Assembly (NCBI GenBank): GCA_026770025.1
Contig: JAMXDE010000029.1
Coordinates: 558,001-622,000, forward strand
Source of the DNA: Craspedostauros australis
Lineage: Eukaryota; Bacillariophyta; Bacillariophyceae; Mastogloiales; Achnanthaceae
Length of the DNA stretch: 64,000 nt
Direction: 5' to 3'
Below the pieces are notes generated by a model. That model was not told where the DNA came from. It saw only the letters and a program-made list of their open reading frames with translations, and ran no database searches. A program made the translations under genes and the position numbers. This document shows positions 42,065 through 53,145 of this stretch, in pieces (position 1 is the stretch's first letter; each line of letters opens with the position of its first letter).

Positions 42065-45000
42065 ATGGCCAAACCAAGACGATCAAGGGCGGGCCCCAAG
42101 TCCAGCGGCAATGCCCGCAGCAACGCCAACAAGAACGCCAAGAAGCATGGCGGCAAGAATGGCAATAGCAGAAAGTCCGCGACGAAGAACAAGGACAACG
42201 CAGCAAGCAAGATGGCGGCGGCGTCGCGGGAGACGAATGAACCTGCAAGAGCTGCGCCCATGGACGATCAACCAGCAGAGGCGGTTGGCAGGGGAGTCAA
42301 CGCCAACGTTACCATGGATGTGGAGGCTGACATGATCAACGCGTTCTTCTTGCCAGGAGGCATTCTGGACCCGGAGGACATGCAAGATCAGGCGCAGCCC
42401 CAGCCACAAGCAAAGATACTGCCCCTATCGACCGATTTTCTATCATCGGCATCGCAACCAACACAACTGCCACCACCAACATCGATGTCGACATCGGCTT
42501 CAGCCAACAGTGATGCTGCGGCTCCTGCTGCTGCTGCTGCTGCCACAGTCCCGTTGCATCGGTTCGGCGTTGGGTGTGTTGGAGATGCGGTCGGCACTCC
42601 GAATGCGCGTAACACTCAAGCATCTCGGTATGGATTCAACCATGACTTGTTGCCGCCCTGCTCACCGTCAGCATTGTCGGCATTGCCAGCCCCGCAAACG
42701 CCAGACAGCATCAGCAGCTACGCTAAGAACAACGAGGCGAGCTGCTTCATGTACAGCGGAAGCAGGGACACAAACAGACACTGCGCCAACAGCACTGGCA
42801 CCCATCGCTCGCGAAAACTGTCGGACAACCCGTGGGATGCGGATCACGGCAGCGCTAATCCTGACGATGGATACATGGATCTCTTTCATCCCACTTCGAC
42901 ATCGTCACCAACATCTTCACTTCCAACAACAGGCCTCACAATCGCATCATCTGCCCAACCGTCTCTGCCGATGTCGTGGCCGCGGTCCCCGTCGAACTTG
43001 CTGCAGCAGCCTGCGCCGTCAGCTGATATCATGGGCAATGCGCGGAAACGCTGTGCTTTGTCGCCTTCGTTTGCCAATTCAAATATCCGGCCTCCGCCTG
43101 GTCTCGATTCTGGATCAACTATCTCAGGCGCGAACAGCCCACTTCATGTGTCACCATCCCAAACGTGGGGATCCAACAATCTGCTTGCCGAACGCAGAAT
43201 GCTCTTCAAGCCGCTGGACTCATCATCGCCCACTCCACCTTTGCCAACGATCGAGAGCATCAACAGCAACGGCAACGGCAACGAAGATGGCGGTCGCAGC
43301 AATGACAATACGGATAGTGAAGGCCTGTGGAGTACCAAGCCCCAATCACTATATGCGCCACGTGCGACCAGTAAAGCCGTATGCGGCACTGGAACAGGCG
43401 CGCGGTCAACGAGCCCTGCGACGTCCTGCACAAGCGAACACAACGCTGGCGTTTCTCCATTGGCGCCGCCGCCCGGATTGAAGAGACTGCGCAACGCTCC
43501 CAACAACCGAGCTGCTGTTGGTGGCAAGGATTCCACATCCGCAAGCAAAGCGACAAAGACGAACGCAAGCGCGAGCAAGGCAAATAGCTCTGGCAAGAAG
43601 AACAAGCAACCCAAAGACAAGCCGAACAAGCGCAATACGGAAACCAGACGTCTCGATAGCACGAAGCGAAGAACCAAATCGCCGTCCTCTGCACCGTCGA
43701 CCCAATCCGCTGCTGGTCCTTTTGTCGCGGCCCAAGACAAGCAGCACAAATCCAAGCAACCGAATGCTCGTGCGCCTGCTGCCAAGACCAAGGTCAAAGA
43801 TTTGAAGCACACGAAGAATCAGAAGGATACCATCTTTGGGTCGCAGCCTGGGACCTACACTCCTACCTCCAAGCACAAGCGACCTTTCGGATCAGATCCA
43901 GCGAAAACTAACAGCAACCCTTCGCGTACCGTCACGGTCAGAAATAGCAATCAGGCCTGGCGCAGCAAACAAAGAGATCAGTATTCGTCGTCCGCGAATT
44001 CATGGTCATCGCTTCGCACCAATGAGGCCAGAACCCATGCCCCCTCACAACCACAACTACATGCAAAGACAGCACAGCGAAGGACTCAATCCAAGCCGCG
44101 TGCAAGCTACAATGCCAAACACGGACATGGCAAGCAACAACAACAGCAACAACGCAAGTATCAACTGCGGCCATCATCACCAGTGGACCAAATCTCGTCC
44201 ATGACGCAACCATCCAACACCGCGAGACCAAGCGCACCCAAAACAACAAAGCAGCGCAAAAGCAATGACTCAAGACAGGCACCTGCTGGTCAGTATGCAC
44301 AACTGAACGCAGCTGGAGGCGCCGCAGAATGGCAGGCTACCGATGGGATGGCCCGTGCTGCACCAGATCATGAAGATCGCATCGCCGTCAGCCGTAGCAT
44401 GCTTCTGGATCAAAAACAGCCTTCGTCCACTGCAACCGATTTCACCCAAAGCAGCGACTCAATCAACAATGATGGTGATCATGATGATTATGGAACATCT
44501 CAGGTCGTCGCCACGGATACAACCACATCCCAGCCCAAACAAGCTGGCAATCCAACTGCAACGGACAGTGCTCCTGTTTCGAGCCAGCACCATTCTCAGA
44601 ACAACAGAGACGGGCAGAATCAGCTTCACATTCCGTGGCTGCAAGAAGCCGTCGCCCAGGTTGCGCAATCGCAGCTGGCCCAGGTATCTGTGCGCCAGCT
44701 CCATTCCATCGAAGAAGCCACGGCGACCTGGATCCGCTGGCTGACGGAAGTGAACATGATCTTCGCACACGTCGCGTCCGTCTGCTTGCTCGTGGCAAAA
44801 TTCGTCCTGCTCTCCGTCACGAAGGTGCTGCTGCTCGTCGCGTCGTTCTGCTTCCTCGTTTGGAAATACTCCATTGTCGAGGCGATGGAGGAGAACAACG
44901 TGGCCATATGCTACGGTTTCTTCTACTTCATGCCAACGATCTGCCGCATGATCACCGACTTTGCAATTCTGCCACACTGGACATCGCATCTACTCACCGC

Positions 45001-45682
45001 GGTCGTGGTCTTCACCATGTGCCATCAGATCCAGTCTCCGCCGCTCCATGACGGCTCCACTCTGTTCGGGCAGCTCAAGGATTCTGCCTGGGGATACGAT
45101 GCCCTTGTCCCATGCAACAACGCAAGCAACAACTCTTCGAAGATCGCAGATTCGTCATCATCAGTCACAGCAAAAACGACGGTGAAGGAAGATGCGTGCA
45201 CAGCAACAACAGCAGCTGCTGCTGCTGCAACATCGACGAACAAAGACTCCATGCGCCCCATATCAGCACACACGTCGGCAACAATCGGTGCTCGTGACCG
45301 ACGCATGATCAACGCCTACCAGGCCGTTCGCGCACGCGACGAACGTGCCTGCAGGTCCATGCTCCGCATCCTGCGCATAGTGTTGCCGCTATTCGTCATT
45401 GCCGATGGCTTCTCCGCCGAACTGGGCACGATCATCGGCGACAGAGGATCCAGCCGTCTTACCACGGCCTTCATGATGTCCCTCGTACGCAAGAACCTGA
45501 TCTCCTCTCCCATCGGTTGGATCAGCTGGGCTGTGCAAGTCCTGATCGCCACGTATTGTCCGGCGGGAGGATCGGTGCTGGATCAGGTACTTCTGGTCAT
45601 CGGACTGGCGTCTATCCGTCTCGTCCGTTACTTGGAGATGCAGCGCATCGACAAGATCAATTCCAGAGTCAAGGCGCAGTAA
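42065..45682 (+). CDS. Large low-complexity protein with C-terminal membrane domain, unknown
   Basis: A single exon encodes 1,205 residues. About the first 850 are predicted disordered: basic Lys/Arg/Asn at the start, then Ser/Pro/Ala/Asn-rich text, a Lys-rich middle and short Gln tracts. A helical stretch ('VAQVAQSQLAQVSVRQLH') leads to a folded membrane part. One region has two adjacent spans around 'FAHVASVCLLVAKFVLL' and 'VLLLVASFCFLVWKYSIV'. 'CYGFFYFMPTICRMITDF' and 'LLTAVVVFTMCHQI' follow, and after a linker come 'ILRIVLPLFVIADGFSAEL' and 'WAVQVLIATYCPAGG' then 'LLVIGLASIRLVRYLEM'. I do not recognise the family. The cytosolic disordered head with a 5-7 span tail would suit an organelle-membrane protein. 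Convergent with the UXT gene. Confidence 0.72.
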   Translation: MAKPRRSRAGPKSSGNARSNANKNAKKHGGKNGNSRKSATKNKDNAASKMAAASRETNEPARAAPMDDQPAEAVGRGVNANVTMDVEADMINAFFLPGGILDPEDMQDQAQPQPQAKILPLSTDFLSSASQPTQLPPPTSMSTSASANSDAAAPAAAAAATVPLHRFGVGCVGDAVGTPNARNTQASRYGFNHDLLPPCSPSALSALPAPQTPDSISSYAKNNEASCFMYSGSRDTNRHCANSTGTHRSRKLSDNPWDADHGSANPDDGYMDLFHPTSTSSPTSSLPTTGLTIASSAQPSLPMSWPRSPSNLLQQPAPSADIMGNARKRCALSPSFANSNIRPPPGLDSGSTISGANSPLHVSPSQTWGSNNLLAERRMLFKPLDSSSPTPPLPTIESINSNGNGNEDGGRSNDNTDSEGLWSTKPQSLYAPRATSKAVCGTGTGARSTSPATSCTSEHNAGVSPLAPPPGLKRLRNAPNNRAAVGGKDSTSASKATKTNASASKANSSGKKNKQPKDKPNKRNTETRRLDSTKRRTKSPSSAPSTQSAAGPFVAAQDKQHKSKQPNARAPAAKTKVKDLKHTKNQKDTIFGSQPGTYTPTSKHKRPFGSDPAKTNSNPSRTVTVRNSNQAWRSKQRDQYSSSANSWSSLRTNEARTHAPSQPQLHAKTAQRRTQSKPRASYNAKHGHGKQQQQQQRKYQLRPSSPVDQISSMTQPSNTARPSAPKTTKQRKSNDSRQAPAGQYAQLNAAGGAAEWQATDGMARAAPDHEDRIAVSRSMLLDQKQPSSTATDFTQSSDSINNDGDHDDYGTSQVVATDTTTSQPKQAGNPTATDSAPVSSQHHSQNNRDGQNQLHIPWLQEAVAQVAQSQLAQVSVRQLHSIEEATATWIRWLTEVNMIFAHVASVCLLVAKFVLLSVTKVLLLVASFCFLVWKYSIVEAMEENNVAICYGFFYFMPTICRMITDFAILPHWTSHLLTAVVVFTMCHQIQSPPLHDGSTLFGQLKDSAWGYDALVPCNNASNNSSKIADSSSSVTAKTTVKEDACTATTAAAAAATSTNKDSMRPISAHTSATIGARDRRMINAYQAVRARDERACRSMLRILRIVLPLFVIADGFSAELGTIIGDRGSSRLTTAFMMSLVRKNLISSPIGWISWAVQVLIATYCPAGGSVLDQVLLVIGLASIRLVRYLEMQRIDKINSRVKAQ

Positions 45683-45954
45683 CGTCGCAGCACTTCACTT
45701 CGCAACGCGAGTAGAGCACCGCAAATAGACAATAGATAGAAACAGAGAGACATCTATCCTTGCTCCATCTTGACTTGCTCTTGGTTCGACTTCATGTGCA
45801 ACTTATCAGGGGAAGTTCGCTGTTTGGAATCTATTATACGATAGACTCTGTGTACTATTCTACTTGTACTCGAGCACTTTCCCATCCCCCCACATGTCTT
45901 CCATCTACGTACGTATGGACAGCTTCACCACAATAGACATGGACTACCATCAAT

Positions 45955-46404
45955 TCAACCATGATGCAGCTCTCGTTCCAACTGCGCGATGATCGCCTGC
46001 GATGCCTCCATGTGCGATCCGATGTCCTTCATTCTGAGCTTCAATTTCTTGAGTTTGTGCGTCTCCAGAAAGTCCATGCGCTTTTGGACAAAGTCCAATG
46101 CCTCCGGTATCGCGAGCTCCACATGAAATCCCATGCCGGCATGCACGAAGACCTTGCTGTTGGCAGGATCCCGGACGACGGCACGGCAGAACACGGCCTT
46201 GTGACCCAGATCCACGTCGGTCTCAAATACCGGCGGTGCCTGTCTCTGCACTTGCCGCAGTTGGCCACGCAGATCGCTGTAATCGTCGATCTCGTCTTGA
46301 ACCTTCTTTGCCGCGTTCCTCTCGACCACGAATTGCGGATCCAGGACATCGTCAATGAACTTGGAGTACTCCGCCAGCCTCGACTTGATGTCCTCGATGC
46401 TCAT
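45955..46404 (-). CDS. UXT: UXT-like prefoldin alpha-class subunit
   Basis: 149 residues from the ATG at 46404; the frame continues upstream to 46551 with only GTG, through a repeat-encoded K-Q-Y run, so I treat that as leader. The protein is two long helices flanking a beta hairpin, the prefoldin plan. The hairpin 'VDLGHKAVFCRAVV' and 'SKVFVHAGMGFHVELAIPEAL' matches UXT, where 'VDLGCNFF' and 'Y-V-A-L-G-x-G-F-x-x-E-L' occupy the same places, and 'FLETHKLKKLKLRM' begins the second helix. UXT belongs to the URI/prefoldin-like (R2TP-associated) complex that helps assemble RNA polymerases and PIKK kinases. An upstream exon cannot be excluded. Confidence 0.82.
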   Translation of the reverse strand: MSIEDIKSRLAEYSKFIDDVLDPQFVVERNAAKKVQDEIDDYSDLRGQLRQVQRQAPPVFETDVDLGHKAVFCRAVVRDPANSKVFVHAGMGFHVELAIPEALDFVQKRMDFLETHKLKKLKLRMKDIGSHMEASQAIIAQLERELHHG

Positions 46405-47350
46405 GTTCGCGAGAATGTCAACCGCGAGGTCTAAGCACTGGCTCTGTTGCTTGTACTGCTTGTACTGCTTGTACTGCTTGTGTTCTGGTCTGCGTGGATG
46501 CCCATACCCGTCGTCACAATCGTGATCGTCGATGTCTTGGAATGCCCCCACAAGTGGAAGGCATCACATGGACATCACCTGCGCTGTGGACAAGAACCTC
46601 ATCACTCTTCCATGTCAGCTGTGGATACCATTTCGTGTTTGCGGCAGTGTTTGGACCGACAAGTTCTTGACTTTTTCGCGCCCAAAACGTGTTTTTCTTG
46701 GATGATTGTGTAGTCAATCGAGTCGAGCCTCTGTGCACAGACAGACCACATCACGGAATTGATGCTCCCAGTCCCATGCAGTATTCGTTCACGGTCTACG
46801 CCGCCCATAAATTCCAAGCAAATCACCTCGTTCGCCATGACACTCACGCGACACGGTTTCAATAAAATTGATCGCTCCCGATTTCGATAATTCTTGCCGC
46901 GACAAAATGCCACATCACGATCGATTCACAGGAGGGCAACATTGCATGCACTTCAAGGACAAGAGGATTTATGGATCTTCATTCGTTGCGCCGCATTCGA
47001 TTGCACAGATGCTGGGATGGTCATTGGAGGAAGGAATCGATGAGAGAAGACGGGCAACACCATAACACTCCTGGTCACTTCTGTCGGGGAGTCGACAAGA
47101 TGCGGATCTCCCAACACAAACGCAACGCACAATCGCACGAGGTTGTCGCTGTGGCGGTGCCGCCACTTTGACCGCTGTTGCTGTCGTCTTTGTTGCCTTT
47201 GTTGCCTTCCTGTCAGATTCCTCTTCTGCTCATAATCAGCAACTGCTGCAAAATTCACTCTTCAACCAAAAGTCCCAACAGTGTTCACACCATCATCAAC
47301 AGCGACAACGTCCGCAACACCAGACACTCACTCCGCCACTCTTCTGCGCC
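46405..47350. other. Divergent promoter interval UXT / lipase
   Basis: It begins with the CTTGTACTG repeat next to the UXT start. A minus-strand frame at 46602-46913 looks protein-like in places ('MANEVICLEFMGGVDRE') but has no domain and could not be spliced to UXT. Confidence 0.4.
46450..46479. repeat. 9-bp tandem repeat (CTTGTACTG)
   Basis: Three full copies plus a partial copy. On the minus strand it reads K-Q-Y repeated just upstream of the chosen UXT start. Confidence 0.85.
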
Positions 47351-50300
47351 ATGGCTCGAAAATCATCCAAACGCTACGGCAGCGTAGACACTGTCCCAGA
47401 CACGGCCGCCGACAATGGCAATGGCAGTCGCAATGGCAATGGCAATCACGATGCCAACCGCAATGGCGCAGCTGATGCCATCACATCGCAGGCAGCCTCC
47501 AACTGCGACGTGACGCCTCACCTTCTCCTCTCGAGTTCGTACAAGGATCACTTCACCCTCCAGGCATCATCGTGCATCATCCGTTCCGGTTGCAAGAACA
47601 AATGCTCGCGAGTATTCCAGATCCCCGGCGCCCAGCTCGTTCTCGAAGAAACGCACAACCCAGATACCAAGAAGACCAACTTCAGGATGAAGCACCTGAA
47701 GACGGCCACGAAGAAGCTGCAAGGGGTGCGTGCCGTTTACACCGCCGTCGCCGTGCTCTTCACGGGCTTCGTCTTCGCCTTCTTCATGCAGATCCTGCTC
47801 AACCTCGTGCTGGACCTGACCCTGCAGTCCGGTCAAACCTCCGTTTCCAGCAAGAGCAGCAAGCACACCATGGTCGGTATCATCCTCGCCATCGTCGGCT
47901 TGATCAAGGCATTCTCTTCCACCATGGTCATCGCAGGCCGATACTGCGAGGAGCTCTGGACAGGTCACGTCTTCTTAAACCAGTACTTCTACTACGGCAA
48001 TGCCAACTTCAACAACGCAACGGCCGAGTGGTTCTTCTCCAGCTTCATGCTGCTCATGCCTCTCATCGTCCTCGCCGGTACGCTCTTGCTCAAGGTGCAG
48101 GACTTTTGGAGGATCAGCTCCCTCTTTTGGCTGTGTTCGGTCGCCGTGGCCTTCCTGATCTTCATGTTCAAGCTTGTCTACTTCGAACTCAACGAGGCCA
48201 TTGAATTCATGAAGGGATGGAATCGCAAGTGCGACAGTGACCATGCCGTTGCTACCGCTGCCACCAATGGAGGCAACAATGGCAATACTGACCATGCCAC
48301 CAGGTCCAACTGGAGCGAGACCTTCAGGGCCATCCACGACTGCATCATCATGCGCCAAGTCAGCACCTACAGCGACCAACGAACCCGCATCGTTCTGCAC
48401 CGGTCCGACTACAACAAAGCCGCTCGACGCACTGGCGAAGGACGTGTTGGCGTTGATCACATGGAAGACGACTGGAACCGCTTCCGGCCTTGGGGAACCT
48501 CCATCATGAAGTCGTCCTGGTTGCAACCAGGCGGGCTCGGTCTCTTCCATCAGCTCGAAACGCCGAAGCACGTGAAGAGCGTTGACGATGTCCGTGAATA
48601 CCGCCCGTTCCTCGTCAAGTCGTCGTGGGGACTGGAGCGCATCTTCTGCCGCCCGGCCAAATCCCGATACATTGGCATCGTCAGCGGATCCGGCGCTCTC
48701 GACAAGGTCCAGATCAACAGCAGCTTCTACTTCTACGTCCTCGCCACCGCAATCTGGATGACTCTCGGTGTGGGAGTCCTGGTGTGGTTCAACATCCACA
48801 TGACCATCATTTTCACTGCGATCTTCTGCATGATCGGAATCGCATTCTTATCCTTCGTTCGCACAAGCAAATTGGCCGACTTCGTCTCCAAGCAGACGAC
48901 GGAGGCCAACAGGGGAGCAAACGTCGATACCTCCCAGTCGGGCGCAAGCATGGGGTAAGTGTCATTTGCATTTCGTTGTCGTATTGGTGTGTACCCACGA
49001 ACGAGTGGAAGTCCGAGGTGGCAGTCACATCACATGTCTAACCACCAATGTTGCCTGTTCCTTGATTTTGAATCGCATTCTCCACAACAATCTCGATCAA
49101 TCGATCAATCGCCCCATCACTCAATCATCCCTTCCATTACTCGTCCCCACAGGGTCTTGTGGGAGTACAAGTGCGTCAGAACGACCGAACCAACCGAGCG
49201 CATGTGCTGGATTCTCTTCGTTGTGGAGAACTTCGTCTTCATCGTCTACCCTTTCCTCACTCTTTGCAGCCTCGGCAACACGATGATCGCGGGGATGTTT
49301 CTCGTCGCCATCATCGTGTACGGCACGAGGTACTACTTGGATGTCGCCATGGCCATCGAAGAAGCAGGTACAATCGAGCATGCCGCCGCGCCGGGCAGAC
49401 AGCATGAATGGATGAAGCAATCCTGCCTGTCAAACACGGTTGGAAAGATCAGCAACGACGAGACCAGAGTGCTCTGGTCTCGCGTCTTTTGGGCAGTCGG
49501 CTTGATCTACATCTACCTCTCTGTGGTCACCACGGACACCAACCCAGAATCGAAGCAGATGGTGCAGCACATCTACTTGGACGATTTCATGTACGAGCCA
49601 CCGTCGGGCAGCATGATGACGCCAGTCTGCAGCCTCATGGGAGTCAACGACGTCTTCGGGGAGGGCTCCACCCTCCTCGACTATGTGTAAGTTCCAATTG
49701 CGTTACGAAAGAAGATCGAGCGGCCCTGGCTGCGAGATTTCAGCAGGAAGAAGAATCAGTTGCATCGACCATCTCCGACTACACCTGTCGCCTTGCTTTA
49801 CCGTGTATCGTCTCGCATACTGACTGATTGACTGACTGAATGACGACACTTCGCTCCATCCTCTTTTTTGCTCGTTCTATCTCTGCCTTCGTCGGTCCCT
49901 TCCTTCGTCTCCGCATTCCTCATCGACGCACTCGACGCCGTGTGGGATAATGCCACAATGCAATCATGCCATTCCGATCGCAAACAGTTTCCTTGCTGGA
50001 CTGGCATACAACACGAATGACACTACAACCAGCGAGCTGGATGGCTGGTTCCGCACTGGCCTGCCGGCGGCCTACCACCCAGCTGCTGTCATCGACTACA
50101 AGAAACGCACCAACAATGTGAACAGCGCCGCAAGCTTCAAGCTCTTCACCATCGACGACACAAAGACTGCCATCGTTTCCATCCGCGGGACACAGAACGC
50201 ATTCGATGTCCTTGCCGACAGCCAATTGTGGTCATCGGCCGTGATCGTCCAAGGAATCCGCCTGTTGCTCCCCTTCGGAAACATCTGGACGCCAATCTTG

Positions 50301-51196
50301 GAGAGTGAGTGCGATGCTTCAGATGTGTTGCGGAATTGGTTGCATCGCGATGACGTGCACTGGGCATCCCTTGCACCGACTACGAGTACCAATGCCCTTC
50401 CAATTGTCCGAGTACGCACCAGCTCCAGCTCACCTCCGCTACTTTTTTCTATTCCTTCTCTCTTTGTCTGTACCACCACTTCGTGCTCATCTGTGCACAC
50501 CCATCATACTGTACTCTCTCAACTTCCCACCTGGTCTCTTCTCCTCACGCAACAGCCCTAGTCGCTGCCATGAACATCATGGAATCGAAGGCCGTCCAAG
50601 ATGTTTCCTTTGACACGGTGATCACACCGTTCATCAAGGAACTGAAGGAGAGCGGCAAGTACGACCACGTTCAGGTCACGGGCCACTCGCTCGGCGGAGG
50701 TTTGGCGATGATCACTGGATCGCAGGCCAAGGTGCCCGCAGTCGCCGTGTCTGGACCAAACGCCGTGCTATCTGGAGCATCCCTGGCAAACAAGGTGAAC
50801 CAAAAGGAGCTCAACAAGTACACTTTCAATATCGTCCCCGACCGAGACATCGTCCCCCGCATCGACGATCTGGCCGACAACTTCAAGCGCATCAAGTGCA
50901 ACGCCCCGGTCAGCGATTTCATCGGCTGTCACGATTTCACCCGCGCTTTGTGCGAAATCGCGACCACCTGCGGATCCGCTAACCGACCGGTGCTGTGTGC
51001 CTGTCACACTAAGTTTAACTTCCCATTGCCGGTTCCGAAGCCAGGAACCAAGCGCACCTTCGAAGAGGCATGCGCCGACGATCCCAACAAGCCAGTTCCT
51101 GAGCAAGAGGGCATGACCACGGGAGCTGCCGCAACTGCGCAGACCGCCAAGATCGTCGACAGGATCATGGAAAGCTTCAGCGACGGGGATTTCTAA
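47351..51196 (+). CDS. Multi-span class 3 lipase, diacylglycerol-lipase-like
   Basis: Four exons (47351-48954, 49153-49686, 49988-50304, 50556-51196) join in phases 2, 2 and 1 to 1,031 residues. The frame opens earlier but the first ATG is 47351. The N-terminal two thirds hold about nine hydrophobic spans, four near residues 126-279, two near 457-500 and two or three in exon 2. The C-terminal third is a class 3 lipase: 'FKLFTIDDTKTAIVSIRGTQ', then 'HVQVTGHSLGGGLAMI' with nucleophile Ser863, a candidate Asp at 914-916 ('VPDRDIVPRI') and candidate His944 ('IGCHDFTRAL'). Membrane spans followed by a lipase 3 domain is the plan of animal diacylglycerol lipases, which have four spans; this one has more. 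A role in releasing fatty acid from membrane glycerolipids is inferred. Confidence 0.85.
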
Positions 51197-51917
51197 ATGT
51201 CGAAAACACACACAATACCCATTGGTTCGTGAGCTGTGTTCCAAGCCTGTTTCATGGAACATCGATAACAGCACTTTATACTCCTACTCTAATCATTAAA
51301 TACTCTTTGTGATCACAATGCTTTCATTGGGTGGCAGGCAGGAGGCGCAGCAAGCGCAGTAGATGTACCGCACAGTAAAGTAGCATTCCAACGCTGCTCT
51401 CATTTCCATAACCCCAACTCGCGCCTGTTGCTTTCATTAGAGACGTTGCGTGGTTTGTATAATAGGACCTATGCAGAGCACCAACATTGCTCCTCCAATC
51501 TCGATTGAGCTCGTAGAATGGATCGATGGTATCCTTCTTGTTGATTGGTGATGCCGCCCATTTTGGAGGTATTGTTTTCTGATACTCATTGTTTAGTACC
51601 ACATTGTTTCTTCAACAAAAGATACTGGACGAACGCGGAATGCCTCCACGCAACGAGTTGTTTCGTGACGCCTCGTGTTTCTCACGGTTCGCACCGATCC
51701 ACCATGTCGCGAAAGTCAACCCAACCCAATTCATCACAACCCAAGAGCGTGAAGAGAGATTCGAGCAGAGCAGAGAAAGCACCACAAAGGATCACTCCAC
51801 TTGACCTCATTCGAAGTCGCGCGATTGCCAACAGGAAAGCGAGCAGCATCAGCATCAGCAGCAGCAGCAGCAGCAGCAAATAAGCGGAATAAGGAGCGTA
51901 CTCGCAGGACATTCAAG
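51197..51917. other. Intergenic between lipase and HVA22 gene
   Basis: An ATG at 51704 opens a 59-residue Ser-rich frame ending in a run of serines at 51883. It could be an upstream ORF or leader exon of the HVA22 gene; no further support was found. TACTC words occur near 51280-51304. Confidence 0.4.
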
Positions 51918-52931
51918 ATGAGGGAACTCCCACAGGAAAAGATCATCGTGTACGTTGTGTCAGTCGCGTTGGTGGTGGCCATCGCCCCGTTCCTCGGAAA
52001 GCTGAAGCGCACGAGAGGCAAGAACCTCATCTTTCACGGCATCTACGTGGCCGCCTGCGTCGCGTCCCTCGTCTTCCTCCCTGACTTCATCCAGGATGAG
52101 ATCTTCACGCCGGGCGGAGTCATCGTGATCGGCACCATCCTGCCCGTCTACGAGAGCATCGAGGCCATCTGCACGCCAGGTGAAGAGGACGACACCGTCT
52201 GGCTGCAGTTCTGGATCGCCTCCGGAACGCTGTCCTACACGACGGAGTTCATCGACGACATCCGCCACATGTTCCCGTCCGGCGGCGAGCACTGGTACCA
52301 GTTCGAGTTCTTCATCACCATGTGGCTCATGCTGCCCTTCACGGACGGCGCCACGCTCATCTACGACCTCTTCACGGAGCCCTACCTGGCCCCCATCGCC
52401 ATCAGCATCAAGTCCAAGACCGAGGGATGGATCCACCTCGTCCTCACGGCCGTCAACACGTCCTACATCTGGCTCATCTGGTTCACCTTCATGACGTTCC
52501 CCGAGGAGCAGCGGCGGTTCATCACGGTCGCGGTCGGCACCGTCTACCCGCTGGCCGCCAGCACGGTGGCCATCACGACCAAGTCCGACGGCACGGACGA
52601 CACCTACTGGCTCACGTACTGGTGCAGCTTCAGCCTCCTGTTCCTGGCGATGGATTACTTGGAGAACTTCGTGGGCCACATCAAGGGATTCTACAGTCTG
52701 TGCCTCGTGGCCACGGTCTACCTCTTCCTCCCCATGTTCGAGGGTGCCAACGTCGTCTTCCGCCGCGTGCTCGTGCCCCTGTCGGGACAGTACGAGAACA
52801 TGCTGCTCCACGATGCCTTCCTCGTCCGCAGAGGCATGGAGGCCAGCATCGCGCCGGAGTACCATGACGATGTCTTCCACAAGGCCGCCAAGGTCTTCAC
52901 CAGCACCGCCACCAACAAGAAGAAGGAATAA
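51918..52931 (+). CDS. TB2/DP1/HVA22 (REEP-like) ER-shaping protein with tandem domain
   Basis: 337 residues from the ATG at 51918; the frame upstream has no ATG. Hydrophobic segments fill most of the protein. Residues about 68-165 form a first TB2/DP1/HVA22 domain: 'GTILPVYESIEAI' then an acidic loop and 'DDTVWLQFWIASGTLSYTTEF' hairpin. Residues about 203-290 repeat the plan: 'VGTVYPLAASTVAI', an acidic loop, 'DDTYWLTYWCSFSLLFLAMDY'. These proteins wedge into and curve ER tubules; the family usually has one such domain. The third base of codons is almost always G or C, far more than in neighbouring genes, which suggests high expression. The 3' end of the mRNA may include 'TGTAGC' near 53026. 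The call for the second domain rests on internal similarity. Confidence 0.88.
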   Translation: MRELPQEKIIVYVVSVALVVAIAPFLGKLKRTRGKNLIFHGIYVAACVASLVFLPDFIQDEIFTPGGVIVIGTILPVYESIEAICTPGEEDDTVWLQFWIASGTLSYTTEFIDDIRHMFPSGGEHWYQFEFFITMWLMLPFTDGATLIYDLFTEPYLAPIAISIKSKTEGWIHLVLTAVNTSYIWLIWFTFMTFPEEQRRFITVAVGTVYPLAASTVAITTKSDGTDDTYWLTYWCSFSLLFLAMDYLENFVGHIKGFYSLCLVATVYLFLPMFEGANVVFRRVLVPLSGQYENMLLHDAFLVRRGMEASIAPEYHDDVFHKAAKVFTSTATNKKKE

Positions 52932-53145
52932 ATGCAGGAATGCGTCGAGGTACGTCGCTATCCTCTGAAGTTTGTCCGCTTCCAATAGTACGTACTCCAG
53001 AGTACACCACACATAAATGAATGTAGCACCGTCAATAGCAAATCATGTTGTACGTTTGGGGCGTCTGTTTCAGTGTGAAGGCAGTTATTCGTTATGTGTC
53101 TGTTGTGTTTCTCTATGTTGCTGTCATTGTTTTCCCATACATTGC

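Noticed and set aside
46602-46913. Minus-strand frame upstream of UXT as a first exon
   Set aside because: No donor in phase with UXT and no similarity to a prefoldin helix was seen.
51960-53012. Minus-strand open frame of 350 codons
   Set aside because: Antisense shadow of the GC-rich HVA22 gene; composition is Asp/Glu/Arg/Val-biased without structure.
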